Shown: positions 17,021 to 25,873, numbered from the stretch's first letter. The stretch is 64,000 nucleotides of DNA from Metabacillus rhizolycopersici (GCF_020075705.1 NZ_JAIQUM010000007.1:62001-126000); one strand, 5' to 3'. Notes: a model not told the origin generated them from the sequence alone. Made by a program: numbers and translations.

Positions 17021-17121
17021 AGATATCGACTAACCTTCAATTTTCGACATATTTTTAGACCCGCTCTGTAACTGCTGTTAATCTTTTTATGTTTAAAAAC
17101 AACAATCTTTTAGAAAAGAGC

Positions 17122-17730
17122 CTATCTTTTAATTAAACTCTCATATCCTTTGGCAATTGGAGTATTCATCCACTGAATAATAGGGCCAATGAGAAACGTG
17201 ATTAAAATCGTTCCTATTCCAATTGGTCCTTGCATAATCAATGCTAAGATTAATGCACTGATCTCTCCAATCGTTTTTGCCACCATGAAATTTAGACGAA
17301 ACCTCTTATTTAATGCGAGCATGAACTGATCAATGGGATTCGCAGGGAATTTTGTTTGCAAATACATGGCTACACCGATCGAAATCAATACAATTCCACT
17401 TAGTAGTGAAATCACTTGATGAAAAAACTGTTCAAATACAACATTTTTCATAACCACTGTTAGCCAAAAATCAACCGAAAAACCAATGAGCAGAATTGTA
17501 ACTAACGCAAGAAAATTAGGCTTTCCATTCACGATAATTGCATTTAAAAACATCATTATAATTCCGATAATAATAACCCAACTACCAACTGTTAACCCAA
17601 AGGCATGTGATAGTCCTACGTTTAACGCATCCCATGCTCCTGCGCCAAGATTAGCTTTAATCGTTAATGTAGCACCTAACCCCAAAAAAAATAGACCAAT
17701 CAAGTAAAATAATATTCTTATTTTCATCAT
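17122..17730 (-). CDS. YczE/YitT-like membrane protein
   Basis: A 202-residue integral membrane protein with five or six predicted helices. The N-terminal GLGATLTIKANLGAGAWDAL and the central FPANPIDQFMLAL match the YczE/YyaS group of Firmicutes membrane proteins. In B. subtilis YczE affects surfactin or bacillaene production by an unknown route. The start has GAAAGGAACGTA upstream. It is a single gene, minus strand, with a cre-like site further upstream. Confidence 0.8.
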   Translation of the reverse strand: MMKIRILFYLIGLFFLGLGATLTIKANLGAGAWDALNVGLSHAFGLTVGSWVIIIGIIMMFLNAIIVNGKPNFLALVTILLIGFSVDFWLTVVMKNVVFEQFFHQVISLLSGIVLISIGVAMYLQTKFPANPIDQFMLALNKRFRLNFMVAKTIGEISALILALIMQGPIGIGTILITFLIGPIIQWMNTPIAKGYESLIKR

Positions 17731-17844
17731 TACGTTCCTTTCTCACAAATGCTATACAATATGCGGACAGTCTTACTTTAAGACATTTATTAAAATAAAT
17801 AAACAAATTTTTTATTTATTTACAATTTTTTTAAAATTGTGTAA

Positions 17845-17971
17845 TATAATTGTATACGCTTCCAACCGATGTAAGTTGCCAGCATTTTTGGAAGCGTTAT
17901 CATAACTCTAGTTATCTGTTTCGTCCTACACAAACTTAAAACTCTGTGCATCTTGCACAGAGTCTCTTTTT
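17845..17971 (+). ncRNA. Candidate small RNA (about 115 nt) with cre-like site
   Basis: A TATAAT box at 17845 is followed about 95 bases later by a strong terminator (ACTCTGTGCA/TGCACAGAGT then CTCTTTTTG). No reading frame of note lies between. Inside lies TGGAAGCGTTATCA (17889-17902), one mismatch from the cre consensus. It is the right arm of an inverted repeat CGCTTCCAA/TTGGAAGCG. The -35 is weak, and the hairpin could instead end the minus-strand antiporter transcript. This covers most of the 435-base gap 17731-18165. Confidence 0.25.
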
Positions 17972-18165
17972 GTAGAATGAGGAAAAGGAACAGTTCCCCC
18001 AAACTAGTTCATTCTTTCTAAATCGGTTTTTAAAAAGATACGTTTCGGTCAGATAACTGGTGGTGTACTTGTTTTTTTCTCCCCTTATTGAAATAGGATA
18101 TTTACAAGGATACCTAATCTCCCTTTCATTTTGGGTAGTAGCAGCTAAGTATATTGAACGATATC

Positions 18166-19230
18166 CTATAATAGATAAAACCCAATCCCCATGATTATAT
18201 ATGCTGCGAGTAATGTCGCTCCTTCAAACCAGTTTGTATCTCCATCATTTGTGATCGAAATCGTCAAAAGTACAGCTGTCACCATAGAGATTAACTCTGG
18301 CAGGGTAAAGACGAGCGGCATTTTCACTGTGAAAAACAATGAAATTAACACTAATAAAGGTGCCACAAACATTGCGACTTGCAATGTTGAACCGATCGCA
18401 ATTTCTACGGCGATATTCATTTTGTTTTTATACGCCATAATGATTGCTGAAGCATGTTCGGCAGCATTCCCTACAATCGCAACGATGATAACCCCGATAA
18501 ATAGCTCTGACCATCCAAACTGTTCACCAACCGTGTGAAAAGTATGAACAAGATTTTCTGACACATATGCGACAGCAATTGTTGAAAGCAATAAGATAAT
18601 GATTGCTTTCTTCTTAGACCACTCCGGCTCCTCATGCTCTTCAACTACATCCGAATGATGCTGATATGCACCACGATGTGTGACAAGCTTGAACAACAGC
18701 GCTGCTAAATACAAAACAATTAAAATAACGGAAACCCCTATACTAAGTGACAGTGTCTTTGTTTCGTTCATATTGAACGCAAACACTTCTGGAATGACAA
18801 AAGCAACAATAACAGCAAACATTAATAGTCCAGAGTTATGACGCGCATCGTAAACATTAAACTCCTGACGTTTAAATTTTAAACCTCCCACAAAGAAGCT
18901 TAATCCAGCTACAAGGAGAAGGTTGCCTAGTACGGAACCAGTTAAAGATGCTAATACAACCCCGACTAGCCCTTCCTTTAAAGCAAAGATAGAGATAATT
19001 AACTCTACTGCATTTCCAAATGTTGCATTTAATAACCCACCAATTCGAGGACCAGCTACAATTGCTAAGCTCTCTGTTGCTCTTCCCATGAAACCGGCAA
19101 GTGCAATAATTGTCAGACAATAGACAGCAAACATGATGACTGACGGCCAATGTAAAACACTACCTATTACAGAAAGTGGAATACCAATAATGACGAAAAT
19201 AGTAAATATCCGATTTACCAATACATTCAC
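18166..19230 (-). CDS. yfkE: Ca2+/H+ antiporter, CAX family (YfkE)
   Basis: A 354-residue membrane exchanger that expels calcium in return for protons. Both family ion-selectivity motifs are visible: GNAVE at 72-76 (in GLLNATFGNAVEL) and GNAAEH near 250. About eleven hydrophobic helices are separated by an acidic loop (VVEEHEEPEW). The length equals B. subtilis YfkE. It lies alone on the minus strand between YczE and an OsmC gene. Confidence 0.95.
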   Translation of the reverse strand: MNVLVNRIFTIFVIIGIPLSVIGSVLHWPSVIMFAVYCLTIIALAGFMGRATESLAIVAGPRIGGLLNATFGNAVELIISIFALKEGLVGVVLASLTGSVLGNLLLVAGLSFFVGGLKFKRQEFNVYDARHNSGLLMFAVIVAFVIPEVFAFNMNETKTLSLSIGVSVILIVLYLAALLFKLVTHRGAYQHHSDVVEEHEEPEWSKKKAIIILLLSTIAVAYVSENLVHTFHTVGEQFGWSELFIGVIIVAIVGNAAEHASAIIMAYKNKMNIAVEIAIGSTLQVAMFVAPLLVLISLFFTVKMPLVFTLPELISMVTAVLLTISITNDGDTNWFEGATLLAAYIIMGIGFYLL

Positions 19231-19404
19231 CTATCCTCACGATTAGAATGACATTTAAACCAATACTTGTTTTATGCAAATTTGTATCAATACATACATT
19301 ATTTTTACATTCAAATGATGATTGGTTTTATTATTGTCCTTCTAACAGAGGGTTTTATTCTGTTTAGATCTGATTAAGCATAGAATGATGGCTTATCCTA
19401 CCAA

Positions 19405-19785
19405 CTATGCAAGCTCACATGTTTCCTCAATCAGGATGTTTCCTTTAACCGCTTGAGCCATTGGACAGATTTTATTAGCTAATTCAACTGATTTTAGAAC
19501 CTTATCATAAGATAACTTTTCCCCTTTAACACGGTAATGAATGCGGATTTTATCAATTCGATTTTCATTCACTTTATTCCGCTCAACATGCACAGTAATA
19601 GCTATATCTTCTATGTCCATTCGCTTCTTCGTTAAAATTTGCCTTAAAACGCTTCCACTACATCCAACAATAGAAGAAATCAGCAGTTGATATGGACGAA
19701 AGCCGTTAACATCATCACCAGCTATATGTAAATCTCCGTATTCTGTCGTTGTATAGAAACCAGCTTCCTTCATTAAAAATTCCAT
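19405..19785 (-). CDS. OsmC-family protein
   Basis: About 126 residues with the OsmC/Ohr fold signature: PYQLLISSIVGCSGSVLRQI carries the first cysteine and NKICPMAQAVKGN the second. These are the two redox cysteines used to reduce organic hydroperoxides in characterised members. The start is placed at 19785 (GAGG 7 bases upstream); the ATG one codon earlier is equally possible. Annotators often list these as general OsmC proteins, since substrate specificity varies. No operon partner is evident. Confidence 0.85.
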   Translation of the reverse strand: MEFLMKEAGFYTTTEYGDLHIAGDDVNGFRPYQLLISSIVGCSGSVLRQILTKKRMDIEDIAITVHVERNKVNENRIDKIRIHYRVKGEKLSYDKVLKSVELANKICPMAQAVKGNILIEETCELA

Positions 19786-19934
19786 CATTTTACCTCTTTC
19801 CTTTTTCTTATCATTGTATATGATTTTCAACATCCATAATAGCTTGATTATCTTATTATGTTTCTTGAATTCTTTTCTATTTCATTATAGGATGCAAAGA
19901 GGCAATTTACATTTTAGAATTAGAGGTATTGATA

Positions 19935-21122
19935 ATGAATAAGCAGAGTATGCGATTTTGGATTCTCGTCTCAATCGTAGGAATATCGGGTTTTAGTCAA
20001 GGAATGCTTCTCCCGCTCATAGCAGTTATTTTTGAAAATAGTGGCGTTTCCTCAAACTTAAACGGCCTGAACGCAACTGCACTATATATTGGGATATTAT
20101 TAGTATCGCCTTTTATGGAAGAACCGCTCCGAAGATTTGGATATAAACCGATCATTATCCTTGGCGGACTTCTTGTCGCGATCTCACTAGGGTTATTCCC
20201 ACTGTGGAAATCATTTTGGTTTTGGTTTGCACTACGTCTCATTATTGGAATTGGTGATCATGCCCTGCATTTTGGAACACAAACATGGATTACTACCACT
20301 TCATCAGAAAAGAATCGTGGGCGAAACGTCTCTCTTTACGGGTTATTTTTTGGTGTTGGCTTTGCAGCAGGACCATTAATGACGCCTTTAATTACCATCC
20401 ATGAAGCACTTCCTTTCATTCTTTCCTCCGCTCTTTGCTTTATTGGGTGGTTATTGCTGTTCCTATTGAAAAATGATTATCCAGAACAAACCATTGAAGT
20501 CAATTCACTCAAAGAAACAATGAAACGTTTTGGTACCGCGTGGAAATATGGATGGGTAGCTTTTTTGCCTCCGCTAGGATACGGCTTTTTAGAATCATCC
20601 TTAAATGGGAGCTTCCCGATCTATGGATTACGAATCGGAATCGATCTGACAAATATATCTATTTTGTTATTTTCATTTGCCATTGGTGGTATTTTGTTTC
20701 AGCTTCCGCTTGGCATGATTAGTGATAAATTTGGTAGAAAAACGATTTTGATGTCCGTTTTGTTCATTGGAGTTGTTAGTTTTACATTTGCTAGCTTTGT
20801 TGAGGACTCCATTCAACCTTTAACAGCTTGTCTTTTCATTGCAGGAATGGCTGTCGGTTCCACTTTCTCATTAGGCATTAGCTATATGAGCGACTTAATG
20901 CCTAAGAATCTATTGCCTACAGGTAATTTATTATGTGGTATTGCATTTAGTGTCGGAAGCTTACTTGGGCCTTATTTAGGCGGAATGTTTATTGCGTATA
21001 CTGAAAACATTAGCTATTTTCTTATTATTAGCAGCATGCTACTAGCTATTTTTATCGCTATTACAGCATATCGCCCTAAATATGTCACCCAAATTGAATA
21101 CGCGAATAAAAAAGCTTCGTAA
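19935..21122 (+). CDS. yfkF: MFS transporter YfkF
   Basis: A 395-residue major facilitator with 12 predicted helices. It has a drug-exporter-like shape: GMLLPLIAVIFENSGV in helix 1 and the loop ISDKFGRKTIL between helices 8 and 9. The assignment to YfkF rests on length and position between yfkE and yfkH, as in B. subtilis. The substrate is unknown. ATG 19935 has GAGGT 7 bases upstream; the TTG two codons earlier is rejected. Confidence 0.82.
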   Translation: MNKQSMRFWILVSIVGISGFSQGMLLPLIAVIFENSGVSSNLNGLNATALYIGILLVSPFMEEPLRRFGYKPIIILGGLLVAISLGLFPLWKSFWFWFALRLIIGIGDHALHFGTQTWITTTSSEKNRGRNVSLYGLFFGVGFAAGPLMTPLITIHEALPFILSSALCFIGWLLLFLLKNDYPEQTIEVNSLKETMKRFGTAWKYGWVAFLPPLGYGFLESSLNGSFPIYGLRIGIDLTNISILLFSFAIGGILFQLPLGMISDKFGRKTILMSVLFIGVVSFTFASFVEDSIQPLTACLFIAGMAVGSTFSLGISYMSDLMPKNLLPTGNLLCGIAFSVGSLLGPYLGGMFIAYTENISYFLIISSMLLAIFIAITAYRPKYVTQIEYANKKAS

Positions 21123-21265
21123 AACTAAGAATGGGCTGACAAATTTGTTAGCTCATTTTTACAATCTTTTTTAAAAAAGGTTGAACATTCTAAATTATCT
21201 GTTATATAATAATACTAACAAGAATAAGCTGTATCATAACAACAAAAAGGGAGATGAGTGATACG

Positions 21266-21415
21266 ATGTTGAATAGACAAGAGCGCACTAATATGATTGA
21301 ATTTATTGAAAAAATGAAGGGAATTGATAGAACTTCACTTCTTTATATGACAGATGCGGATATCGAGCATATTTATAGCACAGTTTATTACACCTACATT
21401 GAGCTTGCTGAATAG
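21266..21415 (+). CDS. BH0509-family small protein, 49 residues
   Basis: Begins MLNRQERTNMIEFIEKMKGI and continues with LLYMTDADIEHIYSTVY, which matches the short BH0509 family of Bacillaceae as I remember it. It is predicted helical and soluble, with no known function. AAGGGAG lies 12 bases upstream. An in-frame ATG at 21254 would add four residues but sits directly on that site. A perfect terminator follows. Confidence 0.75.
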   Translation: MLNRQERTNMIEFIEKMKGIDRTSLLYMTDADIEHIYSTVYYTYIELAE

Positions 21416-21455
21416 AGGAAGGACTTAACATTCTCAATGTCAACAATAGAAAAAT

Positions 21456-21493
21456 GGCTGACTAAAGAATAATTCTTTAGTCAGCCGTTTTTC
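21456..21493 (+). terminator. Terminator after the BH0509-family gene
   Basis: GGCTGACTAAAGAAT pairs perfectly with ATTCTTTAGTCAGCC (15 base pairs) and is followed by GTTTTTC. Confidence 0.92.
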
Positions 21494-21520
21494 TTTGTAA
21501 TATCAGAATTTATAATTTTT

Positions 21521-21602
21521 AGCTTCGAAAATTGTCCAGCTCCAGCGCCTAGCCCCTCTTGGGTCTAAGCCTGAGGCTGAACAAGGCGCTTACGCTTTTC
21601 TT
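21521..21602 (-). repeat. R1 dispersed repeat, compressed copy D (no central arms)
   Basis: In reverse orientation it keeps both R1 ends (TGTCCAGCTCCAGCGCCTAG and AAGGCGCTTACGCTTTTC) but the long central hairpin is absent. It abuts the stop codon of the small gene at 21603 and may act as its terminator. Confidence 0.65.
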
Positions 21603-21710
21603 TTAATGATAGCCGTTCTGCCCGTTAGCGCTACCACTTGTCTTTTGTTTTGGTTTACTGTTTGAATTTTGCTTGTTGTGGCTACCGCCTTTTTTTGTAT
21701 GCTTTGTCAT
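21603..21710 (-). CDS. Small basic hydrophilic protein, 35 residues
   Basis: Reads MTKHTKKGGSHNKQNSNSKP then KQKTSGSANGQNGYH. It is rich in Lys, Asn, Ser and Gly and has no hydrophobic segment. AGAGGGG lies 6 bases before the ATG, a good ribosome binding site. Composition resembles minor small acid-soluble spore proteins, but I do not recognise the family, so spore association is only a guess. Confidence 0.55.
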   Translation of the reverse strand: MTKHTKKGGSHNKQNSNSKPKQKTSGSANGQNGYH

Positions 21711-21809
21711 CATAATCCCCTCTTTCCGTGGAAGTAAAGACTAACTGTCTTCATTCAATACTATTCCACATGAATCACGTAAGTATGAGATGAAGGAATT
21801 GGAAAAACA

Positions 21810-22631
21810 TTAATACACATCTTTCCTTTTATATAGTAGTCCATTTAACTCCCCACCTAAGATAATGATCATTCCTGATAAATACAGCCAGATCATTAAT
21901 ACAATGACGCCACCTATGCTACCATAATGTGCACTATAGTTCGCAAAATTTCCTACATAATAAGAAAAGGCTGAAGAAACAACAATCCAACCAGCTGTTG
22001 CAGCAATTGAACCAGGTAACACATCTTTTAGATGTAAATGTTTGTTAGGTGCAAAGAAATAAATCGCTGTAAATACAAGTAACAGAATTATTCCACTGAC
22101 AAGCCATCGAAATGTATTCCAGACTGATAAAAATTGCTCCGAGAATCCAAAGTTCGCAAAGATAAAAAGTCCAATCTCCCTACCAAACACAGGTAGTAAT
22201 AATGCAACGACAATGACAAATACCATCGCAATGGTCAGTAAAATAGCCATACCACGCGCAACAAGAAACGGCCTACTTTCATCAACTCCATATGCTCGAT
22301 TTAATGCTTTTACAATTGCATTCATTCCATTAGATGCTGACCAAAGTGTCGCAATAATACCGAAAGATAATAATCCACCATTTTTTTTATCAATGATTTG
22401 GTCAAGTATCCTATCGATCATTTGAATCGTCTCATCAGGAGCAAATTGCTTGATGACACCAAGAACATCAACCTGAGAAATAGGTAAGTAACCTATCAGC
22501 GTAATCAAGAAAATCAGAAATGGAAACAGGGACAAGAGAAAAAAATAAGAAAGTTGCGCAGAAAAGCCAGATACTTCATCATTAGCAAATCGTTTTAGTA
22601 GTTCTTTATAAAATGAGCCTTCTCTAAACAT
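21810..22631 (-). CDS. yfkH: YihY/UPF0761-family membrane protein (YfkH)
   Basis: A 273-residue inner membrane protein with about six helices. The family pattern is visible: FSAQLSYFFLLSLFPFLIFL near residues 20-40, IATLWSASNGMNAI near 95-108, and the closing YGSIGGVIVLMIWLYLSGMI. Once labelled BrkB/RNase BN, the family has no proven transport substrate. It lies last in a minus-strand run yfkJ-yfkI-yfkH with gaps of 16 and 9 bases, so the three are very probably one operon, as in B. subtilis. Confidence 0.92.
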   Translation of the reverse strand: MFREGSFYKELLKRFANDEVSGFSAQLSYFFLLSLFPFLIFLITLIGYLPISQVDVLGVIKQFAPDETIQMIDRILDQIIDKKNGGLLSFGIIATLWSASNGMNAIVKALNRAYGVDESRPFLVARGMAILLTIAMVFVIVVALLLPVFGREIGLFIFANFGFSEQFLSVWNTFRWLVSGIILLLVFTAIYFFAPNKHLHLKDVLPGSIAATAGWIVVSSAFSYYVGNFANYSAHYGSIGGVIVLMIWLYLSGMIIILGGELNGLLYKRKDVY

Positions 22632-22640
22632 ACATTCACC

Positions 22641-22973
22641 TCATGAGCGCTGATGTTTTGAAATAAATCTCTCCTTTGATTCTTGTAGCAAATTTACTAT
22701 TTGTGGTGTTGTTTCTTTTAGCTCTTTTACTTTTTCATTGATAAAAGAAATATCCTCTGACACTTCTTGAACCGTATCTTTTACATCCTCAACTTTTTGC
22801 TTTACTTCATTTGTAAATGACGTCGGCTCTTTTATATATCCCTTTATTTTAGAAGAAGCATTTTTTCCACATGCTACAACATCTTGACGTGTGCGTCTGT
22901 CAAATAAAGAAACAGCAGCACCTACAAGGGCACCCACTAGCATCCCTGTTAACAACTTATTTTCATTTGCCAT
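22641..22973 (-). CDS. yfkI: YtxH-like small protein YfkI
   Basis: A 110-residue protein. One N-terminal hydrophobic stretch with small residues (LLTGMLVGALVGAAVSLFDR) is followed by a long charged helix region likely to form a coiled coil (KVEDVKDTVQEVSEDISFIN). This is the layout of YtxH-type general stress proteins. It lies between yfkJ and yfkH in the same operon. Molecular role unknown. Confidence 0.8.
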   Translation of the reverse strand: MANENKLLTGMLVGALVGAAVSLFDRRTRQDVVACGKNASSKIKGYIKEPTSFTNEVKQKVEDVKDTVQEVSEDISFINEKVKELKETTPQIVNLLQESKERFISKHQRS

Positions 22974-22989
22974 AAAGTTGTCCCCCTTT

Positions 22990-23460
22990 TTAAAGCTTAT
23001 GAATTTTTTTGATTTCCTTTAACAGATTTTCACAGCTTTGTGTGACCATTTCATATACCTCATCAAAGTTCCCAGTATAATAAGGGTCAGGTACATCCGC
23101 AATCGGATAATCCTCAATATAATCAAGAAGTCGTGCAATTTCTCCCGACTGTTTATAGCCCGCTAGTCGTCTAATATTCCCAATGTTTTCATTATCCATG
23201 CCAATAATATAGTCAAAGCTATTCAGATCATCTTCCTTAAGCTGTCTTGCCTTCTGCCCTTCATAGGATATTTGATTCTCATCTAATATATGACAGGTTC
23301 CCTCATGAGGTGGTTTTCCGATATGCCAACTACCTGTTCCAGCTGAATCAACAGTGATTTTACCTTCAAGACCTTCCTTTTGAATTAAATGTCTCATTAC
23401 CGCTTCAGCCATTGGTGAACGGCATATGTTCCCTAAGCAAACAAATAATATTTTTACCAT
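22990..23460 (-). CDS. yfkJ: Low-molecular-weight protein-tyrosine phosphatase YfkJ
   Basis: A 156-residue phosphatase that removes phosphate from phosphotyrosine. The P-loop CLGNICRS places the nucleophile Cys8 and Arg14 of the CX5R motif near the N-terminus. The general-acid loop is DVPDPYYTG. In B. subtilis YfkJ is an active phosphatase linked to ethanol stress resistance. It is first gene of the yfkJ-yfkI-yfkH operon. An R2 repeat lies in its upstream region. Confidence 0.93.
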   Translation of the reverse strand: MVKILFVCLGNICRSPMAEAVMRHLIQKEGLEGKITVDSAGTGSWHIGKPPHEGTCHILDENQISYEGQKARQLKEDDLNSFDYIIGMDNENIGNIRRLAGYKQSGEIARLLDYIEDYPIADVPDPYYTGNFDEVYEMVTQSCENLLKEIKKIHKL

Positions 23461-23497
23461 ATTTCCCCTCCTATAAAGTGAGACTTATCTTAATCTT

Positions 23498-23590
23498 TGT
23501 GGGCAGTTATCCCCCTATCTTCTTTGTTGCTCTTGAATCTTGAGATAGAGTGATTACTGTCCTCCAAGAATAGGATAAAATGTCTCCAGA
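23498..23590 (+). repeat. R2 dispersed repeat, partial degenerate copy
   Basis: GGGCAGTTATC, CTTCTTTGT and AATCTTGAGA, then ACTGTCC and GGATAAAATG, appear in the same order and spacing as in the full copy at 55990-56096. It lies in the divergent gap between yfkJ and the symporter gene. Confidence 0.55.
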
Positions 23591-23726
23591 TTTTTTCAAG
23601 TAAAAGCAAGGTGCTTATTACAATGATAATCTTTCCTCAAGAAGTTTTCCTTATATTTCAGATAATTTTCTATAACTAGAGAAAATGTTGACATTTACGT
23701 TGCTATTTCAGAATACCCTTCAATAA

Positions 23727-23760
23727 GTGACCTAGCAGGACATTCCTGACAAGTGGTCAC
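23727..23760 (+). promoter_or_regulatory. Nested hairpin in the symporter leader
   Basis: GTGACC pairs with GGTCAC, and inside it CAGGA pairs with TCCTG. The structure ends about 30 bases before the start of the alanine/glycine symporter gene and lacks a T-run, so it is not a terminator. It may be a protein-binding site or RNA element. Confidence 0.35.
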
Positions 23761-23791
23761 CAGACAAAACACAAGGGGGATGGTATAGATT

Positions 23792-25156
23792 ATGATGGAA
23801 CAACTAGAAGCAATCATCGGTAATGTTAGTAACTTTATTTGGGGGCCTCCACTTCTTATTTTAGTGGTTGGTACAGGTTTATTTTTAACATTTCGGTTAG
23901 GTTTCTTACAATTTCGGATGCTGCCGTATTCATTAAAATTAGCTTTCTCAAAAAATCAGGACAAAAAGTCAGATGGCGATATTTCTCACTTCCAAGCACT
24001 GATGACCGCTCTAGCTGCTACAGTCGGAACCGGAAATATCGTTGGGGTGGCTACTGCTGTTTTACTTGGTGGACCTGGTGCCATTTTTTGGATGTGGATT
24101 ACAGCACTCGTGGGTATGGCTACGAAATATGCTGAGGCGATTTTAGCTGTAAAGTATCGTGTAAAGGACAAAAACGGAGAAATGTCCGGTGGTCCAATGT
24201 ATTATTTAGAACGAGGATTAAAGCAAAAATGGCTAGGGGTACTTTTCGCGATCTTCGGGGCCATCGCTGCGTTTGGTATTGGGAACATGGTTCAATCTAA
24301 CTCTGTTTCTGGTGTCATGCAGTCAACGTTTTCTGTCCCTCCTGTTGTTACAGGTATTATTATTACAATCTTTACCGCTCTTGTCATTTTGGGTGGCATA
24401 AAATCAATTGGACGAGTAACTGCCTATTTTGTTCCTATTATGGCCTTATTTTATTTAATTGCCGGATTAATTGTCTTAATCATGAATGCTAGCATCGTTC
24501 CAGATGCACTTGCGCTTATTTTTTCTGATGCATTTACTGGAGAAGCTGCTGCTGGTGGTGCAATTGGTACTGTCATCCGCTGGGGTGTAGCTCGTGGCGT
24601 GTTCTCTAATGAGGCGGGTTTAGGTTCAGCACCAATCGCTGCCGCAGCTGCAAAAACGGATTATCCCGGGCGACAAGCTCTTGTATCAATGACACAGGTT
24701 TTTATCGATACAATTATCATTTGTTCAATTACAGGAATCACGATTGTTATGGGTGGTCTTTATACTGAGGGAGCAGAGGGGAATGCCCTTACTTCGATCA
24801 CCTTTGAACACTTCCTTGGCCCAATTGGCTCCATTATTGTTGCGATCGGCTTGCTTCTCTTCGCCTATTCAACCATACTTGGCTGGTCCTATTATGGGGA
24901 AAAATGCTTCACCTACCTGTTTAGCGAATCCATTGTCAAATACTATCGCTATGCATTTGTCGTTGCCGTTTTCATCGGTTCAGTCACCACTATTGATATC
25001 GTATGGGGAATTGCCGATGTTATGAACGGACTCATGGCCTTACCAAACTTAATTGGTCTCCTCGGATTATCAGGTGTTGTCGTAGCAGAAACGAAGAAGT
25101 TTTTAGATGTGGTGAAGGAAGAAAAGAAACAAAAAAGAGAAGGTTCCACTTCATAA
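23792..25156 (+). CDS. Sodium:alanine/glycine symporter (AGCS family)
   Basis: A 454-residue secondary transporter that takes up alanine or glycine with Na+. Family motifs: TVGTGNIVGVATAVLLGGPG near residues 75-94, then ATKYAEA, GGPMYYLERGL, and the Asn-Glu motif VFSNEAGLGSAP near 270. AAGGGGGA lies 11 bases before the ATG; a second ATG follows at once. A paralogue at 49227 is under glycine riboswitch control. No riboswitch is seen here, only a hairpin, so the two copies are probably regulated differently. Confidence 0.92.
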   Translation: MMEQLEAIIGNVSNFIWGPPLLILVVGTGLFLTFRLGFLQFRMLPYSLKLAFSKNQDKKSDGDISHFQALMTALAATVGTGNIVGVATAVLLGGPGAIFWMWITALVGMATKYAEAILAVKYRVKDKNGEMSGGPMYYLERGLKQKWLGVLFAIFGAIAAFGIGNMVQSNSVSGVMQSTFSVPPVVTGIIITIFTALVILGGIKSIGRVTAYFVPIMALFYLIAGLIVLIMNASIVPDALALIFSDAFTGEAAAGGAIGTVIRWGVARGVFSNEAGLGSAPIAAAAAKTDYPGRQALVSMTQVFIDTIIICSITGITIVMGGLYTEGAEGNALTSITFEHFLGPIGSIIVAIGLLLFAYSTILGWSYYGEKCFTYLFSESIVKYYRYAFVVAVFIGSVTTIDIVWGIADVMNGLMALPNLIGLLGLSGVVVAETKKFLDVVKEEKKQKREGSTS

Positions 25157-25233
25157 TAGCATCGCTTTAAAAATTGACAAGTTTTTGAATGCTTGTATGT
25201 ATTTCATGATACAATAGCTGTAAATAGGTAAAG

Positions 25234-25320
25234 TAGAAGCGCCTTGCTTAATTCCGGGCAATAAGCTGCTCATGAAGGTCGTATTTACTTTCATTCATGA
25301 GCAGTTAGATTAGACACGAA
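25234..25320 (+). repeat. R1 dispersed repeat, short copy E
   Basis: Starts GAAGCGCCTTGCTTA and ends TTAGACACGAAAAC. The central arms CTGCTCATGAA (25266-25276) and TTCATGAGCAG (25294-25304) pair perfectly, although their sequence differs from all other copies. It lies between the symporter gene and yfkK. Confidence 0.65.
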
Positions 25321-25424
25321 AACTTAGTTCATAAAACGGGATACCTTTAAGAAGTACAGGCGCTTGTTAATAATAATCAGTAAAAACAATACATAATTTC
25401 TATGATTAGAAAGGATTGAAGAAC

Positions 25425-25649
25425 ATGAACTTAACAGAAAAATCCGTTGAAAATGTAGACTATATGATTGAGCAAATCAAAGAAAAACTAAAAGTACTTA
25501 ACTTTGGTGCAATTAAACCCTCTCACTTTGATGAAGAGATGTACGAAGAGCTTAAAGATATTTACGAACTTGTCATGAAAAAAAACACATTCAGTCCAAA
25601 TGAAATGCAAGCAATTGTTGAAGAATTAGGAAATCTTCGCAAACGCTAA
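25425..25649 (+). CDS. yfkK: UPF0435 family protein YfkK
   Basis: A 74-residue helical protein: [20 protein letters not shown], followed by [20 protein letters not shown]. This matches UPF0435 (YfkK), a short conserved Bacillus protein of unknown function. ATG 25425 follows AAAGGATTG; a TTG three codons earlier lies inside the binding site. Its position after yfkH-I-J follows the B. subtilis order. Confidence 0.85.
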   Translation: MNLTEKSVENVDYMIEQIKEKLKVLNFGAIKPSHFDEEMYEELKDIYELVMKKNTFSPNEMQAIVEELGNLRKR

Positions 25650-25664
25650 TATTACGCATTCTGA

Positions 25665-25709
25665 CCTCCTCCTTTTCTACATACACATGTAAAAAGGAGG
25701 AGGTTTTTT
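25665..25709 (+). terminator. Terminator hairpin that also contains the next gene's ribosome binding site
   Basis: CCTCCTCCTTTT (25665-25676) pairs perfectly with AAAAGGAGGAGG (25692-25703) and is followed by six T, a canonical terminator for yfkK. The right arm is at the same time the ribosome binding site of the small gene starting at 25710, so the folded form would hide it. Confidence 0.8.
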
Positions 25710-25871
25710 ATGTTAAATTGGTGGTTAACAACACTCAGTTTAGTTGGATTCCTCGTGATACTCATTGGCCTTGTGCTATTTGCCTTGAAAAGAGCTGTGA
25801 ACACGGAAGATCCCCATCGGATAGATCCTATACCAATTGAAAATGATGATACCGAAAAAAAGAAGGAATGA
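25710..25871 (+). CDS. Single-pass small membrane protein, 53 residues
   Basis: MLNWWLTTLSLVGFLVILIG and LVLFALKRA form one membrane helix with a basic end. An acidic/charged tail (NTEDPHRIDPIPIENDD) follows. AAGGAGGAGG lies 7 bases before the ATG, and a terminator follows the stop, both of which support a real gene. I do not recognise the family. Confidence 0.6.
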   Translation: MLNWWLTTLSLVGFLVILIGLVLFALKRAVNTEDPHRIDPIPIENDDTEKKKE

Positions 25872-25873
25872 AC

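Noticed and set aside
17820..18002. 60-residue minus-strand frame
   Set aside because: It crosses the terminator hairpin and the cre-like inverted repeat and lacks a ribosome site.
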